Part shown: piece after piece, positions 24,099-33,444 of the stretch
How positions within the stretch are numbered: position 1 is the stretch's first letter
Layout: every line of letters starts with the position of its first letter
From: JASHPR01 sp963833885
Lineage (GTDB): Bacteria > Actinomycetota > Actinomycetes > Streptosporangiales > Streptosporangiaceae
Direction: 5' to 3'
Length of the DNA stretch: 64,000 nt
Assembly: GCA_963833885.1 (NCBI GenBank)
Contig: CAWHZU010000033.1
Coordinates: 294,336 to 358,335, forward strand
Position numbers and translations under genes: made by a program
The notes under the pieces: model-generated
Database searches by the model: none
Told to the model about the DNA's origin: nothing
Seen by the model: the letters and a program-made list of their open reading frames with translations, nothing else

Positions 24099-27000
24099 CT
24101 ACGCCGGGGTGGTGACGGTTTCGGCGGCTACGGCGCCGTCGATGTAGGTCACCGAGTTGGCCGGGATCGCCGGAACCCGCGGGCCGGGCAGCACGACCGC
24201 GGTCAGGTTGAGCGGGTCGGCCGCCGAGATCCGGACCGGCTGGCCGGTCAGGCGCTGCTTGCGGACCGCGCGCAGGAGACCGACCGCGTCCGGGTGGGCG
24301 AACTGCTCGCCGCTGAACCCGGCGACGAACCGGCCGCCGCGGATCGTGCCGCGGGCCTCCATGCGGCGCAGCGCCCAGAGCACGTCGCGCCAGGGCACGG
24401 CCAGGTTTTCCCGGATGACCAGGTCGCGGAAGATCACACCCCAGCGGGCGGCGAGTTGCTCCGCGACGGCCTCGGCCAGCTCGTCCCGGTCGGGTGCGGT
24501 CGCGGGGGTGGGCAGCAGGCTCCAGCGCCCGTCCGACCCGGTGCCTGCCCCGCCGATGCCACGACGCAGGCCGCGCCGCACCGGGACGTTTCGGCCGCCG
24601 CGGCGCAGCAGCGAGCGGACGGCGCGGAACCCGTCGGCGGTGACCAGGCCGCGGGCGACGCCCTCCCAGAGCGCCTCCTCCACCTCCGCGGGCAGGCGGC
24701 CGGTGACGACGGCGAGGTCGGACCGGAACAGCGCGCCGTGGTCCCGCAGCGCGTCCAGGATGTCGAGGGTGCGGCCGGGACCGGGCTCGGCCGGGGCGGC
24801 CTCGCCGCGCGCGGCGCGCAGCAGCCAGGGCAGGTCGTCGCGGATCGTGAGCGTGATCGGGGTCGCCCGGGACGGTGCCATGCCGCTGCGCCGGGGGACC
24901 GGCTCGGCAGGGGCGGGCAGGGCAGCCGCATCGCGAACGGACAGCCGTCCCCAGGTGACCTGCCCGGACAGGCACAGCTCGTCCAGCCACTCGCGGCGGT
25001 AGCCCTCGACCCGGGTGGCCAGGACCGCGTTCTCCCAGGCCCCGGCGGCCAGCTCGAACCCTTGCAGCTGCTCGATCACGGCGAGCACGCCGAACCTGCC
25101 CTCGCGCCGGGTGTCCGGCTCGACGTGCTGCCAGCGCAGCAGGAACCGCATGAAGTCCCGGGCGCTGACCGGCTCGATCTCGGCCCGCAGCCGCTGCCGC
25201 GTGTAGGCGTGGATCCGGGCCAGCAGCCGCCTGGCGCACCACTCCTCGGCGCCGTCAAGGGAGGTGAAGCGGCCGCGCAGCGCGAAGCCCTCCTCCTCCA
25301 GCCGGGCCAGTGCGCGCACGATCAGGTTCTCCGGCAGCCCGGTCACCTCGGAAAGCGCGGCCGGGGTGGACGGACCCCGGCAGTCCAGGTGGCCACGGAG
25401 CAGGTTGGCGGCTGCCTCGTCCTCGTCGGGCGGGGTGGCGGGCACCACCGGGCACGGGTGGTCCGGGACGATCGCAGCGTCGGGGAACAGCACCTCGATC
25501 GCGGGCCGCCGTTCAACGGCGCACCACAGTTCCCCGGCCGGGCCGTGCACCGAGGCAGCGCGCCGCCCGGCGACCAGAGCACCGAACATGGGCAGCCAGT
25601 CCGGCACCGGACGCAGCGTAACGGCGGTCATCAAGAGGTCATGGAGTTCGTCCGGGTCCCGCGGATCGGGGCGCACCTGCTCCTCGACCCGCTCGATCGC
25701 GGCCGGGTCCAGGCTGGCCAGCTCGCTGGCGGCGACCGGCAGGCCGCGGCGCAGCGGCACCTGGCGGGACCGGCGCTCCTCCAGCGGGGCGTCGTCGAGG
25801 AACGTGAACGGCTGCCCGTTGAGGATCTCGTGCGCGAGCACGGACGGCTCGGTCGTGTCCCTGACCACCACCGACACCCGGCCGGACTCGATGCCGCCGA
25901 TCAGCTCGCGCAGGCCGTCGATGTCCATGGCCTCGTGCAGGCAGTCCTCCAGGGTCTGATGCACCAGCACGTGGTCCGGGATCTCCATCGGGCCCGGCGC
26001 CACGTTCTCCTGGCAGGCGGCCAGCGTCGGGAACACCGCCGCCATCAGGTCGTCGGCCTCCATCCGCTGGATCGCGGGCGGGTTCTTCTTGCCGCCGCGC
26101 ATCCGCAGCACCGCGAGCGAGGTGTTCAGGTTCCACCGCCAGCGCGCGGCGAACATCGGCGAGGTCAGCACCGCCTGCCGGACCACGCTCTCCACGGTGG
26201 CCGAGGCCAGGAACTTCGGCACCCGCTCCAGCGGGAAGCTGTGCTGCGGCCCGAGCGACAGCAGGATCGCGTTGTCGCTGGCCGCCGCCTGCAGCTCGAA
26301 GTCGAAGTTGACGCAGAACCGCTTGCGCAGCGCGAGCCCGAGCGCCCGGTTCAGCCGGGCGCCGAACGGCGTGTGCCCGACCAGCTGCATCCCGCCGGCC
26401 TCGTCGAAGAACCGCTCGAGCACGATCGTGTCCATGGTCGGCAGCACGCCGAGCTGCGCCAGCCCGGCGGCGAGGTAGGCGGCGATCGTCTCGGCCGCGG
26501 CGTCGCCGATGCCGCACTCGGCGCGCAGCCAGGCGACGGCCCCGGTCTGGCCCGCGGCGGTGAGCTGCCCGGCGACCGCCTCGCGGATCGCGCTCACCTC
26601 CTCGGACAGCTCCCTGGTCCGGCCCGGCGCCTCACCCAGCCAGAACGGGATCGACGGGGGAGCGCCCTCGGCGTCGATAACCCGGACCACGCCCGGCTCG
26701 ACCCGGCGGATCCGCCATGAGTGCGTGCCCAGCAGGAACACGTCGCCGGCCATGGACTCGATCGCCCAGTCCTCGTTCACGGTCCCGACCAGGGTGCCGT
26801 CCGGCTCGGCCAGCACCCGGTAATCGCCGAGCTCGGGGATCGCGCCGCCCGAGGTAAGCGCCGCGATCCGGGCCCCGCGCCGGCCGCGCAGCTGCCCGGT
26901 CACCTGATCGCGGTGCAGATAGGCGGCGCGGCGCCCGCGCCCCGTGCGGATCCCTTCGGAGACCAGCTCGGCGACGCGCTCGAAGTCCTCTTGGGACAGT

Positions 27001-28394
27001 TCCTGGAACGGGGCGGCCCGCCGCATCATCGCCAGCAGATCCTGCTCTGGCCAGTCCTGGGCCGCGCACTCGGCCACGGTCTGCTGGGCCAGGATGTCCA
27101 GCGGGCCGTCCGGCACGATCAGCACGTCGAGCCGGCCCTGCCGGACGCCGCGCAGCAGCGCCGCGCACTCAACCAGCTCGTCCCGTGAGGTTGGGTACAG
27201 CCGGCCCGACGGCGTCCCGGTGCGGGTGTGGTTCGAGCGGCCCACCCGCTGCAGGAACGTGGCGAAACTGCGCGGGGAGCCGATCTGGCACACCAGCTCG
27301 ACCGGCCCGATGTCGATGCCCAGCTCCAGCGAGGCGGTCGCGACCAGCGCCTTCAGGTCGCCGCTGCGCAGCCGGGACTCCACCCGCTGCCGCCGGTCCT
27401 TGGACAGGCTGCCGTGGTGTGCCGAGACGTGGCCGTCGCCGAGCCGCTCGCCCAGCTGGTGCGCCACCCGTTCGGCCATCCGGCGGGTGTTCACGAACAC
27501 CAGCGTGGTCCGGTGCTGCTCCACGTGCCCGGCGATCAGGTCCAGGATCTCGGCCATCTGCTCGCTCGACGCGACCGCGCCTAGTTCGTCATTGGGCAGC
27601 TCGAGGGCCAGGTCCAGGTCGCGCCGGTGCCCGCTGTCCACGATCGCGCACCGGGGCGAGCCGTCGGCGCGCGAGCGGTCCTCGCCGGCCCCGACCAGCA
27701 GCCGGGCCACCAACTCGAGGGGCCGCTGGGTGGCCGACAGCCCGATCCGCTGCAACGGCTGTCGTTGCCCCACCCCCCCTCCCGCCGCACTCCCTCCCGC
27801 CGGCTCCCCGCCCGCGGTGAGGTGCTCCAGGCGCTCCAGCGTGAGCGCCAGATGGGAGCCGCGCTTGTTCCCGGCCACCGCGTGGATCTCGTCCACGATG
27901 ACGGTCTGGGCCGCCGCCAGCATCGCGCGCCCTCGCTCGGCGGTGACCATCAGATACAGCGACTCCGGCGTGGTGATGAGGAAGTCCGGCGGCTGCTTCA
28001 GCATCGCCGCGCGCTCGGCGGCGGCCGTGTCGCCGGTCCGCACGGCCACGCGGATGCTGGGCGCGCTCAGCCCGAGTTCCTTCGCGGTGTCCGCGATCTC
28101 GGCCAGCGGGCGTTCCAGGTTCAGGTGAATGTCGACGGCCAGGGCTTTCAGCGGCGACACGTAGACAACCCGCGGGCCCGGGCCGAGCTCCGTACCCGCC
28201 TCATGGGCCCGGTAGATCCGGTCGATGCACACCAGGAACGCGGCCAGCGTCTTACCCGAGCCGGTCGGCGCCGCGATCAGCGTGTGGTTGCCCGCCGCGA
28301 TCTCCCGCCAGCCCTCGGCCTGGGGCGTCGTCGGCCCGGCCGGGAACCGCCGGGCAAACCAGGTACCGACCACGGGATGGAACGAGTCGAGCAC
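24099..28394 (-). CDS. lhr: Lhr-family ATP-dependent helicase
   Basis: 1431 residues, the length of mycobacterial Lhr. The N-terminal helicase core has Walker A AAPTGSGKT (~40), VYVSPLKALAVDI (motif Ia), VDEIHAVAGNKRG (DEIH box), SATQRP (III), FVNTRRMAERV (IV), VATASLELGIDIG (V) and QRVGRSNH (VI). The ~600-residue C-terminal half is the Lhr-specific winged-helix/beta-barrel region. Lhr is a 3'-5' single-strand translocase that unwinds RNA:DNA hybrids and is induced by DNA damage in mycobacteria. A Gly/Ala-rich insert after TAGGEPAG interrupts the core between DEIH and SAT motifs. Confidence 0.95.
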   Translation of the reverse strand: MLDSFHPVVGTWFARRFPAGPTTPQAEGWREIAAGNHTLIAAPTGSGKTLAAFLVCIDRIYRAHEAGTELGPGPRVVYVSPLKALAVDIHLNLERPLAEIADTAKELGLSAPSIRVAVRTGDTAAAERAAMLKQPPDFLITTPESLYLMVTAERGRAMLAAAQTVIVDEIHAVAGNKRGSHLALTLERLEHLTAGGEPAGGSAAGGGVGQRQPLQRIGLSATQRPLELVARLLVGAGEDRSRADGSPRCAIVDSGHRRDLDLALELPNDELGAVASSEQMAEILDLIAGHVEQHRTTLVFVNTRRMAERVAHQLGERLGDGHVSAHHGSLSKDRRQRVESRLRSGDLKALVATASLELGIDIGPVELVCQIGSPRSFATFLQRVGRSNHTRTGTPSGRLYPTSRDELVECAALLRGVRQGRLDVLIVPDGPLDILAQQTVAECAAQDWPEQDLLAMMRRAAPFQELSQEDFERVAELVSEGIRTGRGRRAAYLHRDQVTGQLRGRRGARIAALTSGGAIPELGDYRVLAEPDGTLVGTVNEDWAIESMAGDVFLLGTHSWRIRRVEPGVVRVIDAEGAPPSIPFWLGEAPGRTRELSEEVSAIREAVAGQLTAAGQTGAVAWLRAECGIGDAAAETIAAYLAAGLAQLGVLPTMDTIVLERFFDEAGGMQLVGHTPFGARLNRALGLALRKRFCVNFDFELQAAASDNAILLSLGPQHSFPLERVPKFLASATVESVVRQAVLTSPMFAARWRWNLNTSLAVLRMRGGKKNPPAIQRMEADDLMAAVFPTLAACQENVAPGPMEIPDHVLVHQTLEDCLHEAMDIDGLRELIGGIESGRVSVVVRDTTEPSVLAHEILNGQPFTFLDDAPLEERRSRQVPLRRGLPVAASELASLDPAAIERVEEQVRPDPRDPDELHDLLMTAVTLRPVPDWLPMFGALVAGRRAASVHGPAGELWCAVERRPAIEVLFPDAAIVPDHPCPVVPATPPDEDEAAANLLRGHLDCRGPSTPAALSEVTGLPENLIVRALARLEEEGFALRGRFTSLDGAEEWCARRLLARIHAYTRQRLRAEIEPVSARDFMRFLLRWQHVEPDTRREGRFGVLAVIEQLQGFELAAGAWENAVLATRVEGYRREWLDELCLSGQVTWGRLSVRDAAALPAPAEPVPRRSGMAPSRATPITLTIRDDLPWLLRAARGEAAPAEPGPGRTLDILDALRDHGALFRSDLAVVTGRLPAEVEEALWEGVARGLVTADGFRAVRSLLRRGGRNVPVRRGLRRGIGGAGTGSDGRWSLLPTPATAPDRDELAEAVAEQLAARWGVIFRDLVIRENLAVPWRDVLWALRRMEARGTIRGGRFVAGFSGEQFAHPDAVGLLRAVRKQRLTGQPVRISAADPLNLTAVVLPGPRVPAIPANSVTYIDGAVAAETVTTPA

Positions 28395-28459
28395 CTGGTC
28401 ACAGTAACCCAGCCCACCGACAATCCGCCCGGCTCCGATCCACGCGCGTGCACGTCAGG

Positions 28460-29104
28460 TCAGGAGTTCAGGTAGGCGAGGACGGCCAGGACGCGGCGGT
28501 TGTCGTCCTCCGAGGCGGCCAGCCCGAGCTTGGTGAAGATGCTGGTCGTGTGCTTGCTGACCGCTTTCTCGGTGACGAACAGCTGCTGCGCGATGGCCGT
28601 GTTCGAGCGGCCCTCGGCCATCAGCTCCAGCACCTCGCGCTCCCGCCCGGACAGCCGCGCGATCGGCCCGTCGTGGGACCGGCGGCCGACCAGCTTGGTA
28701 ACCACCTCGGGGTCCAGCACCGTGCCGCCGCCGGCCACCGTGCGGATCGCGTCCACGAACTGGTTGTCGGTGAACACCCGGTCCTTCAGCAGGTACCCGA
28801 CCCCGCCCAGCTGGTCAGCCAGCATCTCCCTGGCATAGAGCTCCTCGACGTACTGCGACAGCAGGAGCACGGGCAGCCCGGGCATCTGCCGCCGCGCCTC
28901 CAGCGCCGCCTGCAGCCCGTCGTCGGCGAACCCGGGCGGCATCCGGACGTCCACCACCGCGACGTCCGGCCGGTGCTCCAGCAGCGCCCGCAGCAGCCCG
29001 GGCGCGTTGTCCACTGACGCGGCGATCTGGAAGCCATGCGCGGACAGCAGCCGGGTCAGCCCGTCCCGGAGCAGGAAGAGGTCTTCGGCGACAACAACCT
29101 GCAA
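28460..29104 (-). CDS. NarL/LuxR-type response regulator
   Basis: 214 residues. Receiver domain 1-120 with VVVAEDLFLLRDG, the phospho-acceptor Asp52 in VAVVDVRMPPG and a conserved Lys in YLLKDRVF. HTH domain 148-210: LSGREREVLELMAEGRSNTA, AQQLFVTEKAVSKH, IFTKLGL. The gene overlaps the end of the histidine kinase by 49 bases, so the two are a coupled two-component pair with the kinase first. It should activate genes after phosphorylation by that kinase; targets unknown. Confidence 0.94.
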   Translation of the reverse strand: MQVVVAEDLFLLRDGLTRLLSAHGFQIAASVDNAPGLLRALLEHRPDVAVVDVRMPPGFADDGLQAALEARRQMPGLPVLLLSQYVEELYAREMLADQLGGVGYLLKDRVFTDNQFVDAIRTVAGGGTVLDPEVVTKLVGRRSHDGPIARLSGREREVLELMAEGRSNTAIAQQLFVTEKAVSKHTTSIFTKLGLAASEDDNRRVLAVLAYLNS

Positions 29105-30834
29105 GGCACCTCCATGGCGATCATGGTCGGCCCTCCTGGCGGGCTGCTCACCGCCAGGATGCCGTCAAAGGTACCCAGCCTCCGCTCCACTCCGCTCAGC
29201 CCGGTTCCCAGGGCCGGGTCCGCGCCCCCGACGCCGTCGTCGGACACCTCGATCCGCAGCAGGTCGTCGGCGTGCTCGATGAGGAGATGGATCCGCCGCG
29301 CGGCAGAGTGCTTGACCGCGTTGGCGAACACCTCGGCCACCGCGAAGTAGCAGGCCGACTCGACCGGCGAGGTCAGCCGCCCCGGCAGATCGATGTCCAG
29401 CTCGACCGGCAGCGCCGTGTCCAGGGCAAGTGCGCGCACCGCGTGGCCCAGCCCGCGGTCGGCCAGCACCGGCGGGTAGATGCCGCGGACCAGGAGGCGC
29501 AGGTCGCTCAGTGCCCGGGCCGAGGTCTCTATGGCCTCAGCGGCCAGTGCCCGCGCGGCCTCCGGGCTGGCCGGCAGCATCCGCTCCAGCGCCCGCAGGT
29601 TCATGCCCAGCGCGACCAGCCGGGTCTGCGCCCCGTCGTGCAGATCCCGCTCGATCCGGCGCAGCTCGGCAGCGGCGGAGTCCAGCGCGTGGCCGCGGGT
29701 CTCGGTCAGCCGCTGGACCCGGCCGGCCAGCTCCACCTCGTGCCCGGTGGCCGCTTTTCCGCGGGAGTGCGCGCCGATCGTGCGGGGGAACAGCCAGGCG
29801 CCGAACGCCAGCAGGGCACTGGCTTCCACCCCCGCCAGCAGCGACGTCTGCGAGCTGTCCACCGAGATCGCACCGAACTGTGTCGGCTGCGGCGCCGCCA
29901 GCACCGTCGGCCCCGGCACCCAGCGCGAGACCAGCATGAAGCCGTAGGCAGCGAAGACCACCAGCACGAGCGGGACCAGATCCGCGGCCAGCCTGGGCCA
30001 CCGGATCGTGATGACGATCGCGGCGACAATCGCAGCGATCGTCCACGGCCGCACACCGAAGATCGTCAGCCCGAAGGACGTCACGGGGACCAGGAGAATG
30101 CCCCAGTTACCCTCCCGCCTCCACCGCTCCAGGCGCGGCGCCACCCGTGTGATCAGGGCGCGCAGGTCAGCAACTGCGCGTGGCGAGAGCCACAGCCCGA
30201 GGGCCAGCAGCAGCAGCGAGCCGAGAATCAGCAGGCGTCCCCACCAGATGTTGTGGCCGAGGATGACAACATGCGGCCGCACTACCCGGGCGGCGCGCCC
30301 GGCATCGACGCGCCATGACGGGCCGGACCAAGTGACGTTCGGCAACTTGCCCGGTACCGCGACTGCGAAGCCGTGCAGCTTGGCCACCGCCGGCCCTGCC
30401 GAACGCATGCCCGCTGCGCTCGGGGAGTCGATTGTGACCTGCTGCCCGGATCCCACCATCACCGTGCGTACCGTGAACGCGGTCCACATGGAGATCCCTG
30501 CTGCCCACGACCGGGCCATGCTGGCCGCCGTCCAGAGCCCGCATATTCCCGCGCCGAGCATGGCCACCGGGAGCGCGCCGGACCTGCCCGCCTGCCGCCA
30601 GCCGACAAGGACCAGCCCGAGCAACACCGCGAGGAGCAGCGCGAGCAGGACCGTTGCGGCCGTCCAGACGTTCAGCCCGAACAGCGCCGCAGCCATCCCC
30701 GCCACCGGCATCACCAGTGCCCACCGGCCGAACCGGCGCAGCATCTTGCTGAGCATCCGCCATATCAGGATCATGAGCATCCACACAACGACCATCGTGG
30801 ACCTGATCAGCGGGTTAGCGCTATGGAGCTGCAC
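29056..30834 (-). CDS. NarL-type sensor histidine kinase
   Basis: 592 residues. Several membrane helices in the N-terminal half flank an extracytoplasmic loop of ~100 residues (near 110-190). Further helices lie near 195-215 and 245-300. The HisKA_3 dimerization motif RRIERDLHDGAQTRLVALGM holds the phospho-His (~395), and the ATPase domain has AVAEVFANAVKHS (N box) and DDGVGGADPALGTGLSGVER (G box). The protein runs 16 codons into the regulator gene, ending PKTSSCSGTG. It senses an unknown extracellular or membrane signal and phosphorylates the downstream regulator. Confidence 0.92.
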   Translation of the reverse strand: MQLHSANPLIRSTMVVVWMLMILIWRMLSKMLRRFGRWALVMPVAGMAAALFGLNVWTAATVLLALLLAVLLGLVLVGWRQAGRSGALPVAMLGAGICGLWTAASMARSWAAGISMWTAFTVRTVMVGSGQQVTIDSPSAAGMRSAGPAVAKLHGFAVAVPGKLPNVTWSGPSWRVDAGRAARVVRPHVVILGHNIWWGRLLILGSLLLLALGLWLSPRAVADLRALITRVAPRLERWRREGNWGILLVPVTSFGLTIFGVRPWTIAAIVAAIVITIRWPRLAADLVPLVLVVFAAYGFMLVSRWVPGPTVLAAPQPTQFGAISVDSSQTSLLAGVEASALLAFGAWLFPRTIGAHSRGKAATGHEVELAGRVQRLTETRGHALDSAAAELRRIERDLHDGAQTRLVALGMNLRALERMLPASPEAARALAAEAIETSARALSDLRLLVRGIYPPVLADRGLGHAVRALALDTALPVELDIDLPGRLTSPVESACYFAVAEVFANAVKHSAARRIHLLIEHADDLLRIEVSDDGVGGADPALGTGLSGVERRLGTFDGILAVSSPPGGPTMIAMEVPCRLLSPKTSSCSGTG

Positions 30835-31896
30835 CTAGTTCCGAGTGGGCCTAGACCTACCTTCGAGCGCCTGGCTGGTTTGCCAGGTTCTAGAGCCGGG
30901 CGCTGGCCCCTGCTCGTTCAGCCGTTCGTGCCTGGCCTGGCGGAATCTCGCCGGCTTCGGTTGCCGCCGCCGGGATATGGCGACCCCGGTTAGGCACAGC
31001 GCGCCCCCGGCCAGGGCGGCCCCGCGGGGGACCTCGCCGAGAATGCCCCAGGACATGAGTACCGTCAGCGCCGGGACGGCGTAGATGGTGGCGCCCAGTG
31101 CTCCGACCGGAGTTCGGGCCAGCGCATAAGCCCAGGTCGTGAACGCTACTGCGGTCGGGAAGACGCCCAGGTACAGCACGCTGAGACTGGTCGTCCAGGG
31201 CGCTGCGGCGAGCTGGGACACGAGCTGGCCCGTGAACGGCAGGCACGCCAGGGCACCGATCGCACAGCCGAAGGTGGTGACCTGCAACGGCGAGGCGTGC
31301 CGAAGCGCAGCTTTCTGGCTGACCGCGCTCGCGGCATACGAGACCGCGGCCACCAGGCACAGCAAGACCCCGAGCAAGGAGGCACGTCCGGCCGATGAGG
31401 TGGAGATCCCGACCACGACCGCGCCCCCGAAGGAGACCGCGATGCCGGCCAGCAGGCGAGCCGGGAAGCCCTCCTTGAGCAGCAATCCGCTCAGGATCGC
31501 GATAAAGACCGGGCCGGTACTGGTGATCATCGATGCTGTGCCCGGGTCAACCTGCCGCTCACCCCAGTTGAGCGCGATCATGTAGACGCCAAACCACAGC
31601 ACCCCGCAAGCAGCGATGCCGGGCCAAGCGGCGCGCGGCGGCCACCCTTCCCGGCGCCCCAGCCAGATCCCGCCCAGCACTACCACGCCGGCAAGCAGCC
31701 TGCCCAGAGCAAGAGCACCCGGGGAGAACTGCTGGCCTGCGCTCCGGATCGCGACGAAGGCCGACGCCCACAGTGTCACGGTCACGCAGGCGGCGGCCAG
31801 CGCCAGCCAGCCGGGGCGGTTCGCCCCAGCAGCCCGATCCGGCTGGGCAAAGTCAATGGCATCGGAACGCATCGACATATGGTGACCCGAAAGCAC
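30835..31896 (-). CDS. EamA/DMT-superfamily transporter
   Basis: 353 residues with ten hydrophobic helices in two EamA repeats, the second beginning at SLLGVLLCLVAAVSYAASAV. Typical pieces: LWASAFVAIRSAGQQF, MITSTGPVFIAILSGLLLKE, and LGATIYAVPALTVLMSWGILGE. These proteins export amino acids or metabolites, or import nucleotide-sugars. The start may be ATG 31878 (MSMRSD) instead of GTG 31896. A 40-residue polar tail is unusual. It abuts the histidine kinase start by one base. Confidence 0.9.
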   Translation of the reverse strand: MLSGHHMSMRSDAIDFAQPDRAAGANRPGWLALAAACVTVTLWASAFVAIRSAGQQFSPGALALGRLLAGVVVLGGIWLGRREGWPPRAAWPGIAACGVLWFGVYMIALNWGERQVDPGTASMITSTGPVFIAILSGLLLKEGFPARLLAGIAVSFGGAVVVGISTSSAGRASLLGVLLCLVAAVSYAASAVSQKAALRHASPLQVTTFGCAIGALACLPFTGQLVSQLAAAPWTTSLSVLYLGVFPTAVAFTTWAYALARTPVGALGATIYAVPALTVLMSWGILGEVPRGAALAGGALCLTGVAISRRRQPKPARFRQARHERLNEQGPAPGSRTWQTSQALEGRSRPTRN

Positions 31897-31932
31897 TTTG
31901 GCGCAGACCGAACTATCGCTGCCGTCGAAACT

Positions 31933-32470
31933 TCAGGTGAGGTGCGGAATAACCTCGGCTGCGATCCAGTCCATCGCCTTCTCCACGTGCTCGGCCGCGA
32001 TAGGCAGCCACGCCGTGCAGGCGGTGAGCCCCGCCGCGGCGGTGACGCCGGTTCCGTACCAGCCGTCGCCGAAGCGCAGCGCTCGGATCAGGGCGGCGTC
32101 GCTATGGCCGCCGACCCACACCGGCGGGCCTCCGGGGGTGACCGGGGGTACCCCAAGGCGTGCGGCGCGCAGCGTCGTGAAGGGCCCGTCGAAATCGGTG
32201 GGCCGCTGCGCCCACAGGGCCTTGGCGGCCGCGAGGTGGTCGTCGGTGCGCGCGCCGCGCTCCGGGCCGGTACCCCGACCGCGTCGTACTCCTCGAGAGC
32301 AGCACGAGAGGGTCGGCGTCCAGGCCGAAACCGCTGTCCAGAAGGCGGTTGCCCACGGCCACGTGGTCGAAGTCCAGGTCTTCGGCGTGACTGGCAGCAC
32401 GGAGCGCTGCGGTTTCGTCGTCGATCGGCCAGCGTGGCTGGAGGGACACGCCAAGGCTCAACATGGACAC
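31933..32470 (-). pseudogene. LLM-class flavin-dependent oxidoreductase, internally deleted and frameshifted
   Basis: The N-terminus (MSMLSLGVSLQPRWP, HAEDLDFDHVAVGNRL) and C-terminal part (FDGPFTTLRAARLG, PPVWVGGHSDAALIRALRFG, DGWYGTG) of a luciferase-like monooxygenase are present in different frames. They are joined at about 32280 with the central ~100 residues missing. The family is ~280-300 residues; about 178 remain. Upstream of the SDR gene on the same strand. Clearly a decayed gene. Confidence 0.8.
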
Positions 32471-32514
32471 AGCGAACCTTTCGCTCGGGCTCTGCAGTGG
32501 CCGGGCGGAGCAGG

Positions 32515-33342
32515 CTAGACGGCTAGCCGGGTGTCGCGGGCAAGCTTGTCCCAGGTGTGGAGATCCGCGCGCGTGCTGTCGAGGTGGCTAAGTATGGCGT
32601 CGACGGCGTCGTCTCCCAACGGCAGACGCAGCGGGGTATTGGGTGCGTCAAGCGCGGTGAGGATGGCGGCCGCAGCCTTGGCGGGATCTCCGGGCTGAGT
32701 ACCGGCGCCGGTCTCGACCATCCGGCGCGTCCGGCCGACGGTTCCGTCGTAATCAGGGATGGGCGTGCTGGCGCTGTGGTTGCCGAACAAGCCGGTGCGG
32801 AAGGCCCCCGGCTCGGCGATCAGCACTTTGATGCCCATCGGGCGGACCTCATCGGCGAGTGCCTCCGACATGCCCTCCAGGGCGAACTTGGTGGCGCTGT
32901 AAGCGGCGAACCCGGCAAAGGACATCTGCCCGCCCATGCTGCTGATCTGGACGATCGCCCCGGACCGGCGGGACCGCATGTGCGGCAGCACGGCGCGGGT
33001 CAGCGCGGACGGGCCGAACACATGGACCTCAAACAGGTCGCGCAGTTCGGCGTCTGTGGTTTCCTCGGCAGCGCCGACATGCGTGCGACCGGCGTTGTTA
33101 ACCAGCACGTCGATGCGGCCATGGCTGGAGATGACGTCCCGGACCGTCGCGTCGATGGCGGCGGAGTCGGTCACGTCGAGCGGCAGGACATCGACCTGGC
33201 CGGGGTGAGCCGCCGCCAGGTCATCCAGTGACGCAACCAGGCGAGCGGTCGCGACAGCAAAGTCCCCGGAGGCCACGGCCGCCTCGGCGATCGCCCGGCC
33301 GAAGCCGCTGTTCGCGCCGGTAATGAGCCAGACCCTGCTCAT
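32515..33342 (-). CDS. SDR-family oxidoreductase
   Basis: 275 residues. Rossmann motif ITGANSGFGRAIAE (TGxxxGxG), VDVLPLDVTD, VLVNNAGRTHVG (NNAG), catalytic Ser in QISSMGGQMS and YSATK (YxxxK) near residue 155. The form without a C-terminal membrane helix and the GFG variant fit the 'oxidoreductase' SDR branch acting on unknown carbonyls. Divergent from a LysR gene 94-100 bases away, which probably regulates it. Confidence 0.92.
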   Translation of the reverse strand: MSRVWLITGANSGFGRAIAEAAVASGDFAVATARLVASLDDLAAAHPGQVDVLPLDVTDSAAIDATVRDVISSHGRIDVLVNNAGRTHVGAAEETTDAELRDLFEVHVFGPSALTRAVLPHMRSRRSGAIVQISSMGGQMSFAGFAAYSATKFALEGMSEALADEVRPMGIKVLIAEPGAFRTGLFGNHSASTPIPDYDGTVGRTRRMVETGAGTQPGDPAKAAAAILTALDAPNTPLRLPLGDDAVDAILSHLDSTRADLHTWDKLARDTRLAV

Positions 33343-33429
33343 CAGATCCTCCCTGGCCTGGCCGCCTTGGCCGGGCCTGATGGATCAACTCTGCACACCA
33401 CCCCGGTGGCTCGTCCAAGACCTGACGTG

Positions 33430-33444
33430 ATAACTGATGGTTAT
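33430..33444. promoter_or_regulatory. LysR-type box overlapping the LysR start
   Basis: ATAAC-TGATG-GTTAT, a perfect 5-bp palindrome with T-N11-A geometry, the usual LysR recognition pattern. It lies in the divergent SDR/LysR region and covers the regulator's start codon, which suggests autorepression. Confidence 0.55.

Noticed and set aside
24069..26720. 883-codon open frame on the plus strand opposite the Lhr helicase
   Set aside because: Lhr carries every helicase motif on the other strand; the opposite frame is a GC artefact.
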